Notes under the pieces: model-generated | Database searches by the model: none | The model's input: the letters and a program-made list of their open reading frames with translations, nothing else | Told to the model about the DNA's origin: nothing | Part shown: positions 54,893 through 63,992 of the stretch, piece after piece | Numbering within the stretch: position 1 is the first letter of the stretch | Layout: each line of letters starts with the position of its first letter | From: Mycobacterium sp. GA-1199 | Lineage (GTDB): Bacteria > Actinomycetota > Actinomycetes > Mycobacteriales > Mycobacteriaceae | DNA: 64,000 nt | Assembly: GCF_001500045.1 (NCBI RefSeq) | Contig: NZ_LQIX01000005.1 | Coordinates: forward strand, 1-64,000 | Reading direction: 5' to 3' | Made by a program: the position numbers and the translations under genes

Positions 54893-55572
54893 CCACCACG
54901 GCCACAGTCAGTCTCGAGGACCACCACGAAGAATCCCGGCTCGCGCAACGCCGGGCCGACAAGTGGATGATCATCGGTGCCGCACTGATGGGCATGTGGG
55001 CGCCCGGCCTCATCGGCTTCCCGATCTTCATGCGCGGAGTCTGGCTGCAACGCCAGGCCGCGCGCGCGGGACTGTCGGTGCGGCCGATGATCGTCACCCT
55101 GATCGGCTATCTGGTGTTGATCGACGGCATGCTCAACAGCCTGGGCTGGGCGCTGGATCTGGTGGCCAACCACACGCTGATCAACCGCGTGCTGATGATC
55201 GGCTGGGGCCACATGTTCGACGCCGCGTACTTCTGGCACTACAACGAGCCCTGGGTCGGCGGATCCGCGGTGCCCGGCGAGAAGGCGTATGTCGCGGGCC
55301 TGATCCTCACCGTCTTCGCCATGCGGTGTGCGGCGGCGATCGGATTCCTGCAGATGAAGCGGTGGGGGCACCAGTGGATGATCATCACCTGCTGGATGGG
55401 CGTGGTGATCTGGTGTGCCTACGTGTTCAACATGACGATGTACGCCGACGCGCGCTACGCGGGCGTGCTGTTCCCCGTCATCGGCTGGTGGATCTACGAC
55501 ATCTTCTACATCACCCCGTTCCTCGCGATCCCGTACCTGCACACGGTCAATCGCGAAATCTTCTCCGACTGA
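54889..55572 (+). CDS. five-helix membrane protein of unknown function, paralogue 2
   Basis: This 227-residue protein is closely related to the one encoded at 50872-51567, most strongly from residue 95 on ([63 protein letters not shown]). GTG 54889 is chosen because it overlaps the microprotein stop by four bases; ATG 54877 is an alternative. Together with the VWA and MoxR genes it is the best candidate for the client or its membrane anchor. Confidence 0.78.
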   Translation: MTTTATVSLEDHHEESRLAQRRADKWMIIGAALMGMWAPGLIGFPIFMRGVWLQRQAARAGLSVRPMIVTLIGYLVLIDGMLNSLGWALDLVANHTLINRVLMIGWGHMFDAAYFWHYNEPWVGGSAVPGEKAYVAGLILTVFAMRCAAAIGFLQMKRWGHQWMIITCWMGVVIWCAYVFNMTMYADARYAGVLFPVIGWWIYDIFYITPFLAIPYLHTVNREIFSD

Positions 55573-55588
55573 ACGCCAGGAGCACACC

Positions 55589-56026
55589 ATGACGCCTACC
55601 CCGTCCTCGTCCACCGACGAAAAAGACCCCGCAGAAGATCTGCCCCCGGGTACCACGCCCTACTACGCGCGCATGCACAAGTACATCAAGCGCGCGGTGC
55701 TCGTCTGCCTCATCGCCCTTGTCATCGAGGGAGCGTTCACACTGCCGTTCATGGCGGTGTGGTACGGCTACCCGACCCTGAGCCTGACCGAGATCTGCAG
55801 CGGTTTGCTCAAGGTCCGCTATTCCGACGACACACTCGAGTGCAAGGTCCCATACCCGATGCTCGGGCCGCCGGAAGGCGCCGAAGGCAAGGACACCGCG
55901 CGCGACGAGTGGGGCATCCAACCGGTTCCCAAGTACGACCGGATCGGATTCCGCGAACTGGTGCGCATTCACGAGGAGAGCGAAGCCCGCAAAGCGGCCC
56001 AACAGCAGCAGGATTCGGCCCCGTGA
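55589..56026 (+). CDS. single-helix membrane protein of unknown function
   Basis: This 145-residue protein has a polar N-terminus, one transmembrane helix (residues about 37-58, [19 protein letters not shown]) and an extracytoplasmic part with two cysteines (EICSGL, LECKVP) that could pair. A charged Gln-rich tail ends it. It starts 16 bases after membrane paralogue 2 and overlaps the next P450 gene by four bases. The family is not recognised. Confidence 0.72.
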   Translation: MTPTPSSSTDEKDPAEDLPPGTTPYYARMHKYIKRAVLVCLIALVIEGAFTLPFMAVWYGYPTLSLTEICSGLLKVRYSDDTLECKVPYPMLGPPEGAEGKDTARDEWGIQPVPKYDRIGFRELVRIHEESEARKAAQQQQDSAP

Positions 56027-57246
56027 GTCGAAGGTCGCCGGAGCAGCACGCGGAGAACTGGGATCTGCGCCACGAGGACTTCAACGATGAGGAGTTCCTC
56101 TACGACGTGTACGCCGTGATGCGCCGAAACGCGCCCTTCGCCCACACCGATTCGCCGTTCCTGAGCGCGACGCCCGGCGGCGCATGGGTCGCGGTGCGCT
56201 ACGAGCAGTGCTACAAGATCCTGCAGGATTGGCAGCACTTCTCCAGCAATCCGACACCGGAGGCCTCCGAGCACCTCGCGGGCGATCTGGTCATCACGTT
56301 GGATCCCCCGCGGCAGCAGAAGTTCCGCAAGGTGCTCAACCCGTACTTCTCGCCGGCTCGGATGAAGGCGCTTCGACCTCAGATACGTGAGGAGACGGAC
56401 CGGCTGATCGACGGCTTCATCGAGCAAGGCGCAGGAGATCTGGCCGAGGTGGCTTGGCGGCAGCCCGGCATCGTGTTCTTCAAGTACCTACTCGGCATGC
56501 CGATCGACGATGTTCCGCTGTGCATCGAGCTGACCGACACCGCGCTCAACGGGGCGACCGAAAACTCACGCATGGCCGCATGGGGCGGGCTCTACCAACA
56601 CATTCACGACGCGGTCGCAGCGCGCACCACCGAGCCCGAGCACGATGACATGATCGACGTGCTGCTGTCGGCCGAGATCGACGGTGAGAAGCTGCCGTTC
56701 GACGATGTCGTCTCCAACGCGATGTTGCTGGTGCAAGCCGGCCTCGAGACCACCGCCAATGCAATGTCATTCGCCTTCCATTACCTGGCCACTCACCCGG
56801 TGGAACGTGACCAGTTGGCCGGGGACCGCGAGATGCTGCCCCGCGCCGTCGAGGAGTTCATCCGGTTCGGGGGATCGATACATGGAATTCCCCGTACGGT
56901 CGCGAAAGAGATTGAGCTGGGAGGGCATACGTTCCACCCCGGCCAGTCGGTCATCGTCAACTACGCCTCAGCTAACCGGGACGAGCGTGAGTTCCGTGAC
57001 GCCGGCCGGTGCATCCTCGACCGTCGCGAGAACCGCCATCTCGGATTCGGTGCGGGTGTCCATCGATGCCTCGGCTCGAATCTCGCGCGCTTGGAGTTGC
57101 AGGTCGGTATCGAGCAGGTGCTGGCGCGGATGCCGGATCTCGCCATCGACCCGGATGCTTCGCCACACTTTCACGGAAGTTCGGTCACGCGCGGGTTTCG
57201 TTCGGTGCCCGTGGTCTTCAGCCCCGCCGAACGGTCCGCGGCATGA
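56023..57246 (+). CDS. cytochrome P450 (second cluster, 1 of 3)
   Basis: This 407-residue P450 has I-helix AGLETTAN, ExxR in EEFIRFG and heme loop [18 protein letters not shown] 56023 overlaps the stop of the preceding gene (GTGA), and its own stop overlaps the next ATG (ATGA). No redox partner is encoded nearby. Confidence 0.94.
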   Translation: MSRRSPEQHAENWDLRHEDFNDEEFLYDVYAVMRRNAPFAHTDSPFLSATPGGAWVAVRYEQCYKILQDWQHFSSNPTPEASEHLAGDLVITLDPPRQQKFRKVLNPYFSPARMKALRPQIREETDRLIDGFIEQGAGDLAEVAWRQPGIVFFKYLLGMPIDDVPLCIELTDTALNGATENSRMAAWGGLYQHIHDAVAARTTEPEHDDMIDVLLSAEIDGEKLPFDDVVSNAMLLVQAGLETTANAMSFAFHYLATHPVERDQLAGDREMLPRAVEEFIRFGGSIHGIPRTVAKEIELGGHTFHPGQSVIVNYASANRDEREFRDAGRCILDRRENRHLGFGAGVHRCLGSNLARLELQVGIEQVLARMPDLAIDPDASPHFHGSSVTRGFRSVPVVFSPAERSAA

Positions 57247-58292
57247 CGTATCGCATCGTTCAGTGGACCACCGGCAACGTCGGCAAGCGATCCGTCCGCG
57301 CTGTCGCACTCAACCCGCACCTGGAGCTGGTCGGGTGCTACGCGTGGTCGAAGGACAAGGTCGGCCGCGATGTGGGGGAGCTGTGCGGCATCGACGCGCT
57401 CGGCGTGTCCGCGACCGACGACATCGATGCACTGCTGGCGCTGGAGCCGGATTGCGTTGTCTACAACCCGATGTTCGCCGATGTCGACGACATGGTGCGA
57501 ATACTGAGCGCCGGCATCAACATCGTCTCCACGTCCGAGTTCATCACCGGACACTTCTTCGGCGATGACCGCGACCGCATCGTCGGGGCCTGTCGGGAGG
57601 GCGGCTCAACCATCTTCGGCAGCGGCATCAACCCGGGGTTCATCCAACTGTTCGCCGTCGTCTCGGCCGGGCTGTCGGAACGTGTGGACAAGGTGTCGGT
57701 CGTGGAGGCCATCGACACCACCATCTACAACTCGCCCGCCACCGAAAAGCCCATGGGCTTCGGGTATCCCATCGACCTGCCGGAACTGAAGTCGATCACC
57801 GAAAAGGGCTCGGCGATCTTCCGCGATGGAGTTCTTCTCGTGGCCGACGCGCTCGGCGTCGAACTCGACGAGGTCCGGTGCGACGTCGCCTACGCCCAGA
57901 CCACCGAAGACCTACACCTGCCCGGGGACTGGCTGATCGCGAAAGGCTGTGTCGCCGGGGTGGACGTCGCCTGGAAAGGCGTCATCGGCGACAAGGAGGT
58001 CGTCGAGATCCGCGGTCGGTGGCGCAAGGGGCAGACCCTGGAACCGGATTGGGAACTCGACATGGGCTACACCGTGGAGGTTCAGGGCACGCCGACGATC
58101 AAGACCACCCTGAGCTTCCTTCCACCCGAGGGATTCGTCGGCGAGACGTTGGACGACTACATCATGCTGGGCCTGTCGATTGTCGCGATGCCGGCGATCA
58201 CCGCGATACCCGCCGTCGTGGCCGCACCTCCCGGCATCGCCACGTACAACGATCTGCCGCTTCTGCTTCCGAGGGGAGTGCTCAATGTCTGA
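57243..58292 (+). CDS. DapB-fold NAD(P)-dependent dehydrogenase-like protein, copy 2
   Basis: This 349-residue protein starts YRIVQWTTGNVGKRSVRAVA and has ATDDIDALLALEPDCVVYNP and GSGINPGFIQLF. It is related to copies 1 (48258) and 3 (58285). A role in reducing or oxidising an amine or keto intermediate is possible. It is coupled to the P450 gene by an ATGA overlap. Confidence 0.83.
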   Translation: MTYRIVQWTTGNVGKRSVRAVALNPHLELVGCYAWSKDKVGRDVGELCGIDALGVSATDDIDALLALEPDCVVYNPMFADVDDMVRILSAGINIVSTSEFITGHFFGDDRDRIVGACREGGSTIFGSGINPGFIQLFAVVSAGLSERVDKVSVVEAIDTTIYNSPATEKPMGFGYPIDLPELKSITEKGSAIFRDGVLLVADALGVELDEVRCDVAYAQTTEDLHLPGDWLIAKGCVAGVDVAWKGVIGDKEVVEIRGRWRKGQTLEPDWELDMGYTVEVQGTPTIKTTLSFLPPEGFVGETLDDYIMLGLSIVAMPAITAIPAVVAAPPGIATYNDLPLLLPRGVLNV

Positions 58293-59343
58293 CAAGAGGT
58301 ACCGGGTCATTCAGTGGATGACGGGCGACGTCGGTCAAGTCGGGGTGCGACATTTCACGCAGTGCCCGATATTCGACCTCGTCGGCGTCTTGGTGCACAG
58401 CAAGGACAAGGTCGGCAAGGACGCCGGTGAGATCGCAGGCATCGGACCGACCGGAGTGGCCACGACCGACGATGTGGAGGCGATGGTCGCACTCGACGCC
58501 GACTGCGTGTTCTACACGCCGATCATCATGGACGTCGACACCGTGTGCCGGCTCCTGCGCTCGGGCAAAAATGTCGTCACCACCAGTGGCTTCTTCCATC
58601 CGACCGTACGGTTTCGCGAGGGCGGCGACAAGATCCGGGCGGCATGTCAGGACGGTGGCACATCGTTCCACGCCGGTGGCATCCATCCCGGTTACGCGGG
58701 CGACATACTTCCGCTCACGCTTGCCCGCGTCGCCAGCAGGGTCGACAGGATCGAGGTATGGGAAGTCGTCAATGTGCTGACCGATGCCCCCATGGACCAC
58801 ATCGACTGGATGGGGTTCGGCAAGGACAAGGGCCAGTTCCTCTCGGAACCAACGATTCTGGGCCTGGGTGTGCCGTTCTTCGCGCAGTCGATGCACATGG
58901 TTGCCGACGGCCTCGGGGTGACCATCGACGACGTGACCGCCGCGGACGTGAAGGCCGCCGTCGCCACCGAGGACATCCCGCACGACGAAGGCGCGATCCC
59001 GCGGGGAACGGTTGCTGCACAACACCACGAGTGGACCGCCTGGGTCGACGGCAACCCGTTGATCGTGTACCACGCCATCTACCTGACCGCCGGCCCCGAT
59101 CAACTCGACCCCGCGTGGGATTGGGGAAGGACCCGCTATCGCATCGCCATCGAGGGCGACCCGCCCACCGAACTCACGATGCACGGATTGGTGGCAGCGG
59201 ACGGGACCATGACACACCCGGGCTACACGTGGACCGCGATGGGTGCCATCAACGCCATTCCCGACGTCTGCGACGGCCCGCCCGGCTGGCTGACCCACCT
59301 GGACCTCGGCCTTGTCCGCCCGCGTGGACTGGTCCGGAAATGA
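58285..59343 (+). CDS. DapB-fold NAD(P)-dependent dehydrogenase-like protein, copy 3
   Basis: This 352-residue protein reads YRVIQWMTGDVGQVGVRHFT, ATTDDVEAMVALDADCVFYT and GGIHPGYAGD. It overlaps copy 2 by 8 bases. Sequence divergence between the tandem copies is large, so they probably have different roles or form a heteromer. The VOC gene follows with an ATGA overlap. Confidence 0.83.
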   Translation: MSDKRYRVIQWMTGDVGQVGVRHFTQCPIFDLVGVLVHSKDKVGKDAGEIAGIGPTGVATTDDVEAMVALDADCVFYTPIIMDVDTVCRLLRSGKNVVTTSGFFHPTVRFREGGDKIRAACQDGGTSFHAGGIHPGYAGDILPLTLARVASRVDRIEVWEVVNVLTDAPMDHIDWMGFGKDKGQFLSEPTILGLGVPFFAQSMHMVADGLGVTIDDVTAADVKAAVATEDIPHDEGAIPRGTVAAQHHEWTAWVDGNPLIVYHAIYLTAGPDQLDPAWDWGRTRYRIAIEGDPPTELTMHGLVAADGTMTHPGYTWTAMGAINAIPDVCDGPPGWLTHLDLGLVRPRGLVRK

Positions 59344-59759
59344 CGTCCGAACCACTGCAGTTGCACCACGTCGTGTTCGCGGTGGCACCGGAACGGCGGG
59401 TCGCGATGGCGTCGCTGTTCACCGACCTCGGCTTCGCATTCGAAGAAGCCGAACTGACCGAACTCGGCGTGCGCGTCCACCTGGATTGGAACCGGGGGAT
59501 CGAGCTGATCAGCCCGGTTCCCGGCTCGACGGCCTCGGTGGCGAACTACGTCAACGACTTCCTCGAGCGTCGGGGGGACGGGGTCTACACGGTGGTGCTG
59601 CGGGTCCCCGACGCCTCGGCGGCGGAATCGGTCGCGCAGCGCTACGGCTCGACCACCCGCTTCCGCCAGGGCTTCTCCGGAGAGGGTTCGTATCTCGACG
59701 AGATCGACCTGTCGGTCCTGGGCCTTCCGCTGACGTTTCTGGCCACCAACGTGTCATGA
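59340..59759 (+). CDS. VOC-superfamily (glyoxalase-like) protein
   Basis: This 139-residue protein has a single VOC module pair: LQLHHVVFAVAPERRVAMAS with a possible metal His, GIELISPVPGS with a Glu, and YLDEIDLSVLGLPLTFL at the end. It could be an isomerase, epimerase or ring-cleaving enzyme. It overlaps its neighbours by four bases on both sides. Confidence 0.8.
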   Translation: MTSEPLQLHHVVFAVAPERRVAMASLFTDLGFAFEEAELTELGVRVHLDWNRGIELISPVPGSTASVANYVNDFLERRGDGVYTVVLRVPDASAAESVAQRYGSTTRFRQGFSGEGSYLDEIDLSVLGLPLTFLATNVS

Positions 59760-60931
59760 GCGAGGGTTCGGGGCTGACGCAGGTCCTCTACGAGGACCTG
59801 CCGATGGCGCGGGACCGCGGTGCAGGCTGGGCCAAGCTGCGCGAGCTCGGCCCGCTGCTCTACGGCGAGGGCTGGTATTACTTCACCCGCCGCGACGATG
59901 TGCTTGCCGCACTGCGCGATCCGGAAACGTTCTCGTCGAGAACCGACTACGACGACATGATCAGCCCGGTGCCCCTGGTGCCGCTGGGGTTCGATCCTCC
60001 CGAACACACCCGCTACCGCCGGCTCCTGCATCCGTACTTCAGCCCCCAGACGCTGAGCGCGCTGCTGCCGTCGCTGCAGGCGCAGGTGATCGACATCATC
60101 GACGAGATCGCCGGCCGTTCCGAGTGTGAAGTGATGGCCGATCTCGCGATCCCGTATCCCTCGCAGGTCTTCCTCACCCTGTTCGGCCTTCCGCTCGACG
60201 ACCGCGAACGGCTGATCGCATGGAAGGACGCAATCATCGCGGTCAGCCTGGCGACCGATCCCAACAGCGTGGACCTGACCCCGGCAGCCGAACTCTTCGG
60301 CTATCTCGCCGAAGCCGTTCAGGCACAGCGGGAGTCGCCACAGGCGGGCATACTGTCCGACGTGCTCCACGGCGAGGATGCGCTGTCCGACGCCGAAGCC
60401 ACGGGGATGTCGCTGGTGTTCGTCCTCGCGGGCCTGGACACCGTCACCGCCTCGATCGGCGCCGCGATGCTGGAGCTGGCCCGTCGCCCGGATCTGCGCA
60501 GGCACCTGCGCGAGAGCCCCGACCACGTCGGCGCGTTCGTCGAGGAGGTGATCCGGTTGGAGCCCGCGGCGCCGGTGCTCGGGCGCGTGACCACCCGGCC
60601 GGTGACCGTCGCGGGCGTCACCTTGCCGGCCGGATCACAGGTTCGACTCTGTGTCGGCGCGATCAACCGTGACGGAAGCGATCTCCACTCCGGCGACGAC
60701 CTGGTGATGGACGGCAAGTTGCACAAGCACTGGGGCTTCGGCGGCGGTCCGCACCGATGCCTGGGGGCCCACCTGGCCCGCATGGAGCTGAGGCTGGTCG
60801 TAACCGAATGGCTCACGCGCATATCGGATTTCGACCTGATCGAGGGCTACGTCCCGGAGATTACGTGGCCCTCGGCGACCTGCTCGCTGCGAGAGCTCCC
60901 CCTGAGGATCCGCGCGGGGACGACGCCATGA
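59756..60931 (+). CDS. cytochrome P450 (second cluster, 2 of 3)
   Basis: This 391-residue P450 has I-helix AGLDTVTAS, ExxR in EEVIRLE and heme loop FGGGPHRCLGAHLAR. ATG 59756 overlaps the VOC gene stop (ATGA). Its stop overlaps the next P450 gene in the same way. Confidence 0.94.
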   Translation: MSEGSGLTQVLYEDLPMARDRGAGWAKLRELGPLLYGEGWYYFTRRDDVLAALRDPETFSSRTDYDDMISPVPLVPLGFDPPEHTRYRRLLHPYFSPQTLSALLPSLQAQVIDIIDEIAGRSECEVMADLAIPYPSQVFLTLFGLPLDDRERLIAWKDAIIAVSLATDPNSVDLTPAAELFGYLAEAVQAQRESPQAGILSDVLHGEDALSDAEATGMSLVFVLAGLDTVTASIGAAMLELARRPDLRRHLRESPDHVGAFVEEVIRLEPAAPVLGRVTTRPVTVAGVTLPAGSQVRLCVGAINRDGSDLHSGDDLVMDGKLHKHWGFGGGPHRCLGAHLARMELRLVVTEWLTRISDFDLIEGYVPEITWPSATCSLRELPLRIRAGTTP

Positions 60932-62154
60932 CCCTCGGAGCGGCCAAACCCAGCGTCTTCGACGCCGGACTGCCGACGCTGACCTACGACATCACAGCGA
61001 CCCCCCAGGAGATCTACCCTCAGTTTCGCGCGGCGCAGCAGGAAGCGCCGATCGCGCTCGGCCCGATCGGCCCGGAGGTGCTGTCCTACGAACTGGCCAG
61101 GACCGTTCTGCGTGACCCGCGCTTCGGAATCCCGCAGGGCATACACCTGTCCGCACATGGGATCACCTCAGGGGAGTTGTGGGACAGGGTGACCCGCAGC
61201 ATCCTGAACATGGACGGCGAGGAGCACCGCCGGTTGCGCGGGTTGGTGTCGAAGGCATTCACGCCACGCGGGACGGCGCGCATGGACCCCACCATCCACA
61301 CCGTGGTCAACGAACTGATCGACCGAGTCGGCGCACGCGGCCGGTGCGAATTCGTCAACGACATCGCCAGGCCGTACCCGATCCCGGTCATCTGCGCGCT
61401 TTTGGGCGCGCCCCGCCGGGATTGGCAGCGGTTCTCCCGGTGGGCCGAGGACATCTTCAAGATCGTCAGCTTCGACTGCGATCTGGCCGAGGAAGAGCCG
61501 GTGGTCCTCAAGGCGTGGGACGAATTCGACGCCTACATCGACGAGATGATCACCCATCGGCGCGAGGACCTCACCGAAGATCTGCTCTCCGAGCTGATCC
61601 GCACCGAAGACGACGGCGACCGACTCAACGCGGGGGAGCTTCGCATGCTGGCGTTCAGCATCCTGATCGTGGGCACCGACACCACCCGAAGCCAACTGGC
61701 GGCGTCCATGCAGGTGTTGTGCGAGCATCCCGAGCAATGGGAGTTGCTGCGCGACCAGCCCGGACTCGCGATGAGCGCCGTCGAAGAGACGATGCGACAT
61801 TCGCCGTCGATGTGCAGCACCGTGCGCAGCGCCATCGGTGACGTCACCATCGGGGAATACACGTTTCCCGCAGGCACATTCATCATCGTGAACACCTACG
61901 CGGCCAACCGCGATCCGGCCATCTACGATGATCCGACCCGTTTCGACATCACCCGTGCCGATCCGCCACCGATCCTCACCTTCGGCGGCGGCGCACACTA
62001 CTGCCTGGGTGCCAACCTCGCCCGACGCGAGCTCTGCGAGGCCCTGGTCATCATCGCGCGACGCATGCCGAACCCGCGCGTCACCGGGCCGGCGCCGTGG
62101 AAGCCGCTGCTGGGCATGAGCGGACCGACGAGCCTGCCGATAGAGTTCGGCTGA
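60928..62154 (+). CDS. cytochrome P450 (second cluster, 3 of 3)
   Basis: This 408-residue P450 has I-helix VGTDTTRS, ExxR in EETMRHS and heme loop FGGGAHYCLGANLAR. It is clearly different from the other two, so three successive oxidations or separate substrates are possible. ATGA overlap upstream; TGATG junction with the sigma-1-like gene. Confidence 0.94.
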   Translation: MTLGAAKPSVFDAGLPTLTYDITATPQEIYPQFRAAQQEAPIALGPIGPEVLSYELARTVLRDPRFGIPQGIHLSAHGITSGELWDRVTRSILNMDGEEHRRLRGLVSKAFTPRGTARMDPTIHTVVNELIDRVGARGRCEFVNDIARPYPIPVICALLGAPRRDWQRFSRWAEDIFKIVSFDCDLAEEEPVVLKAWDEFDAYIDEMITHRREDLTEDLLSELIRTEDDGDRLNAGELRMLAFSILIVGTDTTRSQLAASMQVLCEHPEQWELLRDQPGLAMSAVEETMRHSPSMCSTVRSAIGDVTIGEYTFPAGTFIIVNTYAANRDPAIYDDPTRFDITRADPPPILTFGGGAHYCLGANLARRELCEALVIIARRMPNPRVTGPAPWKPLLGMSGPTSLPIEFG

Positions 62155-62723
62155 TGCGTTACCAGATCGACCCCGACGTGCTGCACGGCGTCGCTGCCCA
62201 GCTCGTCGGACTGCCCACCGGCGAACTGACCACCCGCGCCGTCGAATTGCTCGCCGAGGCGTACCCCGACCTCATCGATGCGGAACCCGGACGGTGGGTG
62301 GCGAGCAAAGCAGGCGGAATCCTGGGCAAGGTCCGGTTCGTGTACTTCAGTCCGCGCGAGTACATCGTGATCTTCGGTTCGCCGACGGGCACGCAGGGCT
62401 TCTCCGGACGCTACAAGCGGGTGCAGATTCACAAGTTTCTGATGGCCGGACGTATCGACTCCTACGACCTGGAATCCGACGACAGCGCCGCGATGATGTT
62501 GCTCCCCGGTGAACGCACATGCCTGGACAAGGGTCAGGCGCGGGGCCTGACGATCCATCCCGGTTCGTGGCACATCGAATACGGACGCGGCGCGGTGGCG
62601 ACCACCCTGCCGTTCGCGATGGTCGACACGCTGCTGGTGTCACTCGAATGGGAGTCGGTCCGCCGCTCGACGGTCGAGTTCGCGCGGCTGGTCCGCCGCC
62701 GGCCGCGTCCACGTACCCGGTAG
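62154..62723 (+). CDS. ERG2/sigma-1-receptor family homologue
   Basis: This 189-residue protein resembles the ERG2 (sterol C8-isomerase)/sigma-1-receptor cupin-like fold. Matches to human sigma-1 as I recall it are EYIVIFGSPTGTQGFSGRY against EYVLLFGTALGSRGHSGRY, LLPGE against FYPGE, and HIEYGRGAVATTLPFAMVDT against [20 protein letters not shown]. The ligand-binding Glu (EYGRG) is kept; the partner Asp seems replaced by His or Lys. No N-terminal membrane helix is present. Its end overlaps the convergent MFS gene by 84 bases. Confidence 0.8.
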   Translation: MRYQIDPDVLHGVAAQLVGLPTGELTTRAVELLAEAYPDLIDAEPGRWVASKAGGILGKVRFVYFSPREYIVIFGSPTGTQGFSGRYKRVQIHKFLMAGRIDSYDLESDDSAAMMLLPGERTCLDKGQARGLTIHPGSWHIEYGRGAVATTLPFAMVDTLLVSLEWESVRRSTVEFARLVRRRPRPRTR

Positions 62724-63992
62724 GAAACACGCCGATATCGCCGAGATCACCGAGACGGCAACCAGATAGGCCACGATCGAGTTGCTGGTCCGCGTCGCCG
62801 CGTAGAGCGCGGTGGCGATGGTCGGGGCGAACGCCGAGCCCACCACTTGGGACAGCGTGTAGCCGATCGAGACCCCGCTGTAGCGGACGTCGGGATCGAA
62901 CGCCAGACTGAACAACGAGCCGGTCACGCCGGCGGCCGGCGCCATCGCGAACCCGAACACCAGCAGAAGCGCGACACCGAAGAGCAGCGCGCTGCCGGTG
63001 TTGATCAGGGCGAAGGCCGGGCCGATCGACATGCCCATCAGGATCACCCCGGCCAGGAAGACGGGGTTGCGGCCCAGACGGTCGGAGAGCGCACCGAACA
63101 TCGGGTAGCTGGCGACCGCTACCACTGCCGCCACGGCCACCCCGAAAAGCGCTTGCGTACGGCCGATCCCGGCAACCGTCGTACCGTACGACACCAGATA
63201 CGCCACGCAGATGTACGCGAACACCCCCTGGGACAAGTACGCGCCGGCGACCAGCAGGATCTGCTTCCAGTGCCTGCGAAACGCGTCGGCGATCGGCATG
63301 CGCACCACTTGTTCGCGCTGCCGCAGCGCCGCAAAGTCCGGGCTCTCCGATATCGACAGCCGGATCACCAGGCCGATGACGATGAGTAGGGCGCTGGCGA
63401 CGAACGGGAGGCGCCATCCCCACGCCAGGAACTGGTCGTCGGGCAGGCGTGACACCGCCCAGAACGCCAGCGTCGCGCACGCTGTCCCGGCGGGCGCGCC
63501 CATCTGCGGGAAGGCCCCGTAGAGCCCCTTGCGCCGGTTCGAAGCGTGCTCGACGGCCATCAGCGTCGCACCGCCCCACTCGCCTCCGACCGCGAAACCC
63601 TGCGCCAGCCGCAACACGGTCAACAGGATCGGGGCCGCGAGACCGATCTGGGCATAGGTCGGCAGAAGGCCCATCAGCACCGTCGCGATCCCCATCACGA
63701 GCAGCGAGTAGACGAGCATCTTCTTGCGCCCCACCCGGTCCCCGAAGTGACCGAACACCACGCCGCCGAGAGGGCGGGCGACGAACCCGACGCCAAAGGT
63801 CGCGAACGACAACAGCAATCCCGTCGCAGGGGACACGGCCGGAAAGAACAGCTCCGGGAAGACCAGCGCGGCTGCGGTGCCGTAGATGAGGAAGTCGTAG
63901 AACTCGACCGTTGTTCCGATGAAGCTGGCCAGCCCCACGCGCATCGGCGAGACCGGCGACGACGCCGTCGACATCCTTTGATTGTGTGCCAT
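62640..63992 (-). CDS. MFS transporter, metabolite:H+ symporter (MHS) type
   Basis: This 450-residue transporter has 12 helices and the MHS-type features ASFIGTTVEFYDFLIYGTAA, FGHFGDRVGRKKMLV and RLAQGFAVGGEWGGATLMAVEH. Such transporters import organic acids or betaine-like solutes by proton symport. ATG 63992 and 63974 are both possible starts. It may import the substrate of the P450 cluster. Confidence 0.9.
   Translation of the reverse strand: MAHNQRMSTASSPVSPMRVGLASFIGTTVEFYDFLIYGTAAALVFPELFFPAVSPATGLLLSFATFGVGFVARPLGGVVFGHFGDRVGRKKMLVYSLLVMGIATVLMGLLPTYAQIGLAAPILLTVLRLAQGFAVGGEWGGATLMAVEHASNRRKGLYGAFPQMGAPAGTACATLAFWAVSRLPDDQFLAWGWRLPFVASALLIVIGLVIRLSISESPDFAALRQREQVVRMPIADAFRRHWKQILLVAGAYLSQGVFAYICVAYLVSYGTTVAGIGRTQALFGVAVAAVVAVASYPMFGALSDRLGRNPVFLAGVILMGMSIGPAFALINTGSALLFGVALLLVFGFAMAPAAGVTGSLFSLAFDPDVRYSGVSIGYTLSQVVGSAFAPTIATALYAATRTSNSIVAYLVAVSVISAISACFLPGTWTRPAADQPRELDRRAADRLPFE

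Noticed and set aside
50872..55572. Membrane paralogues as particulate methane/ammonia monooxygenase subunits
   Set aside because: Size and His motifs do not match PmoA/B/C patterns as I know them; kept only as unknown possible metal-binding proteins.
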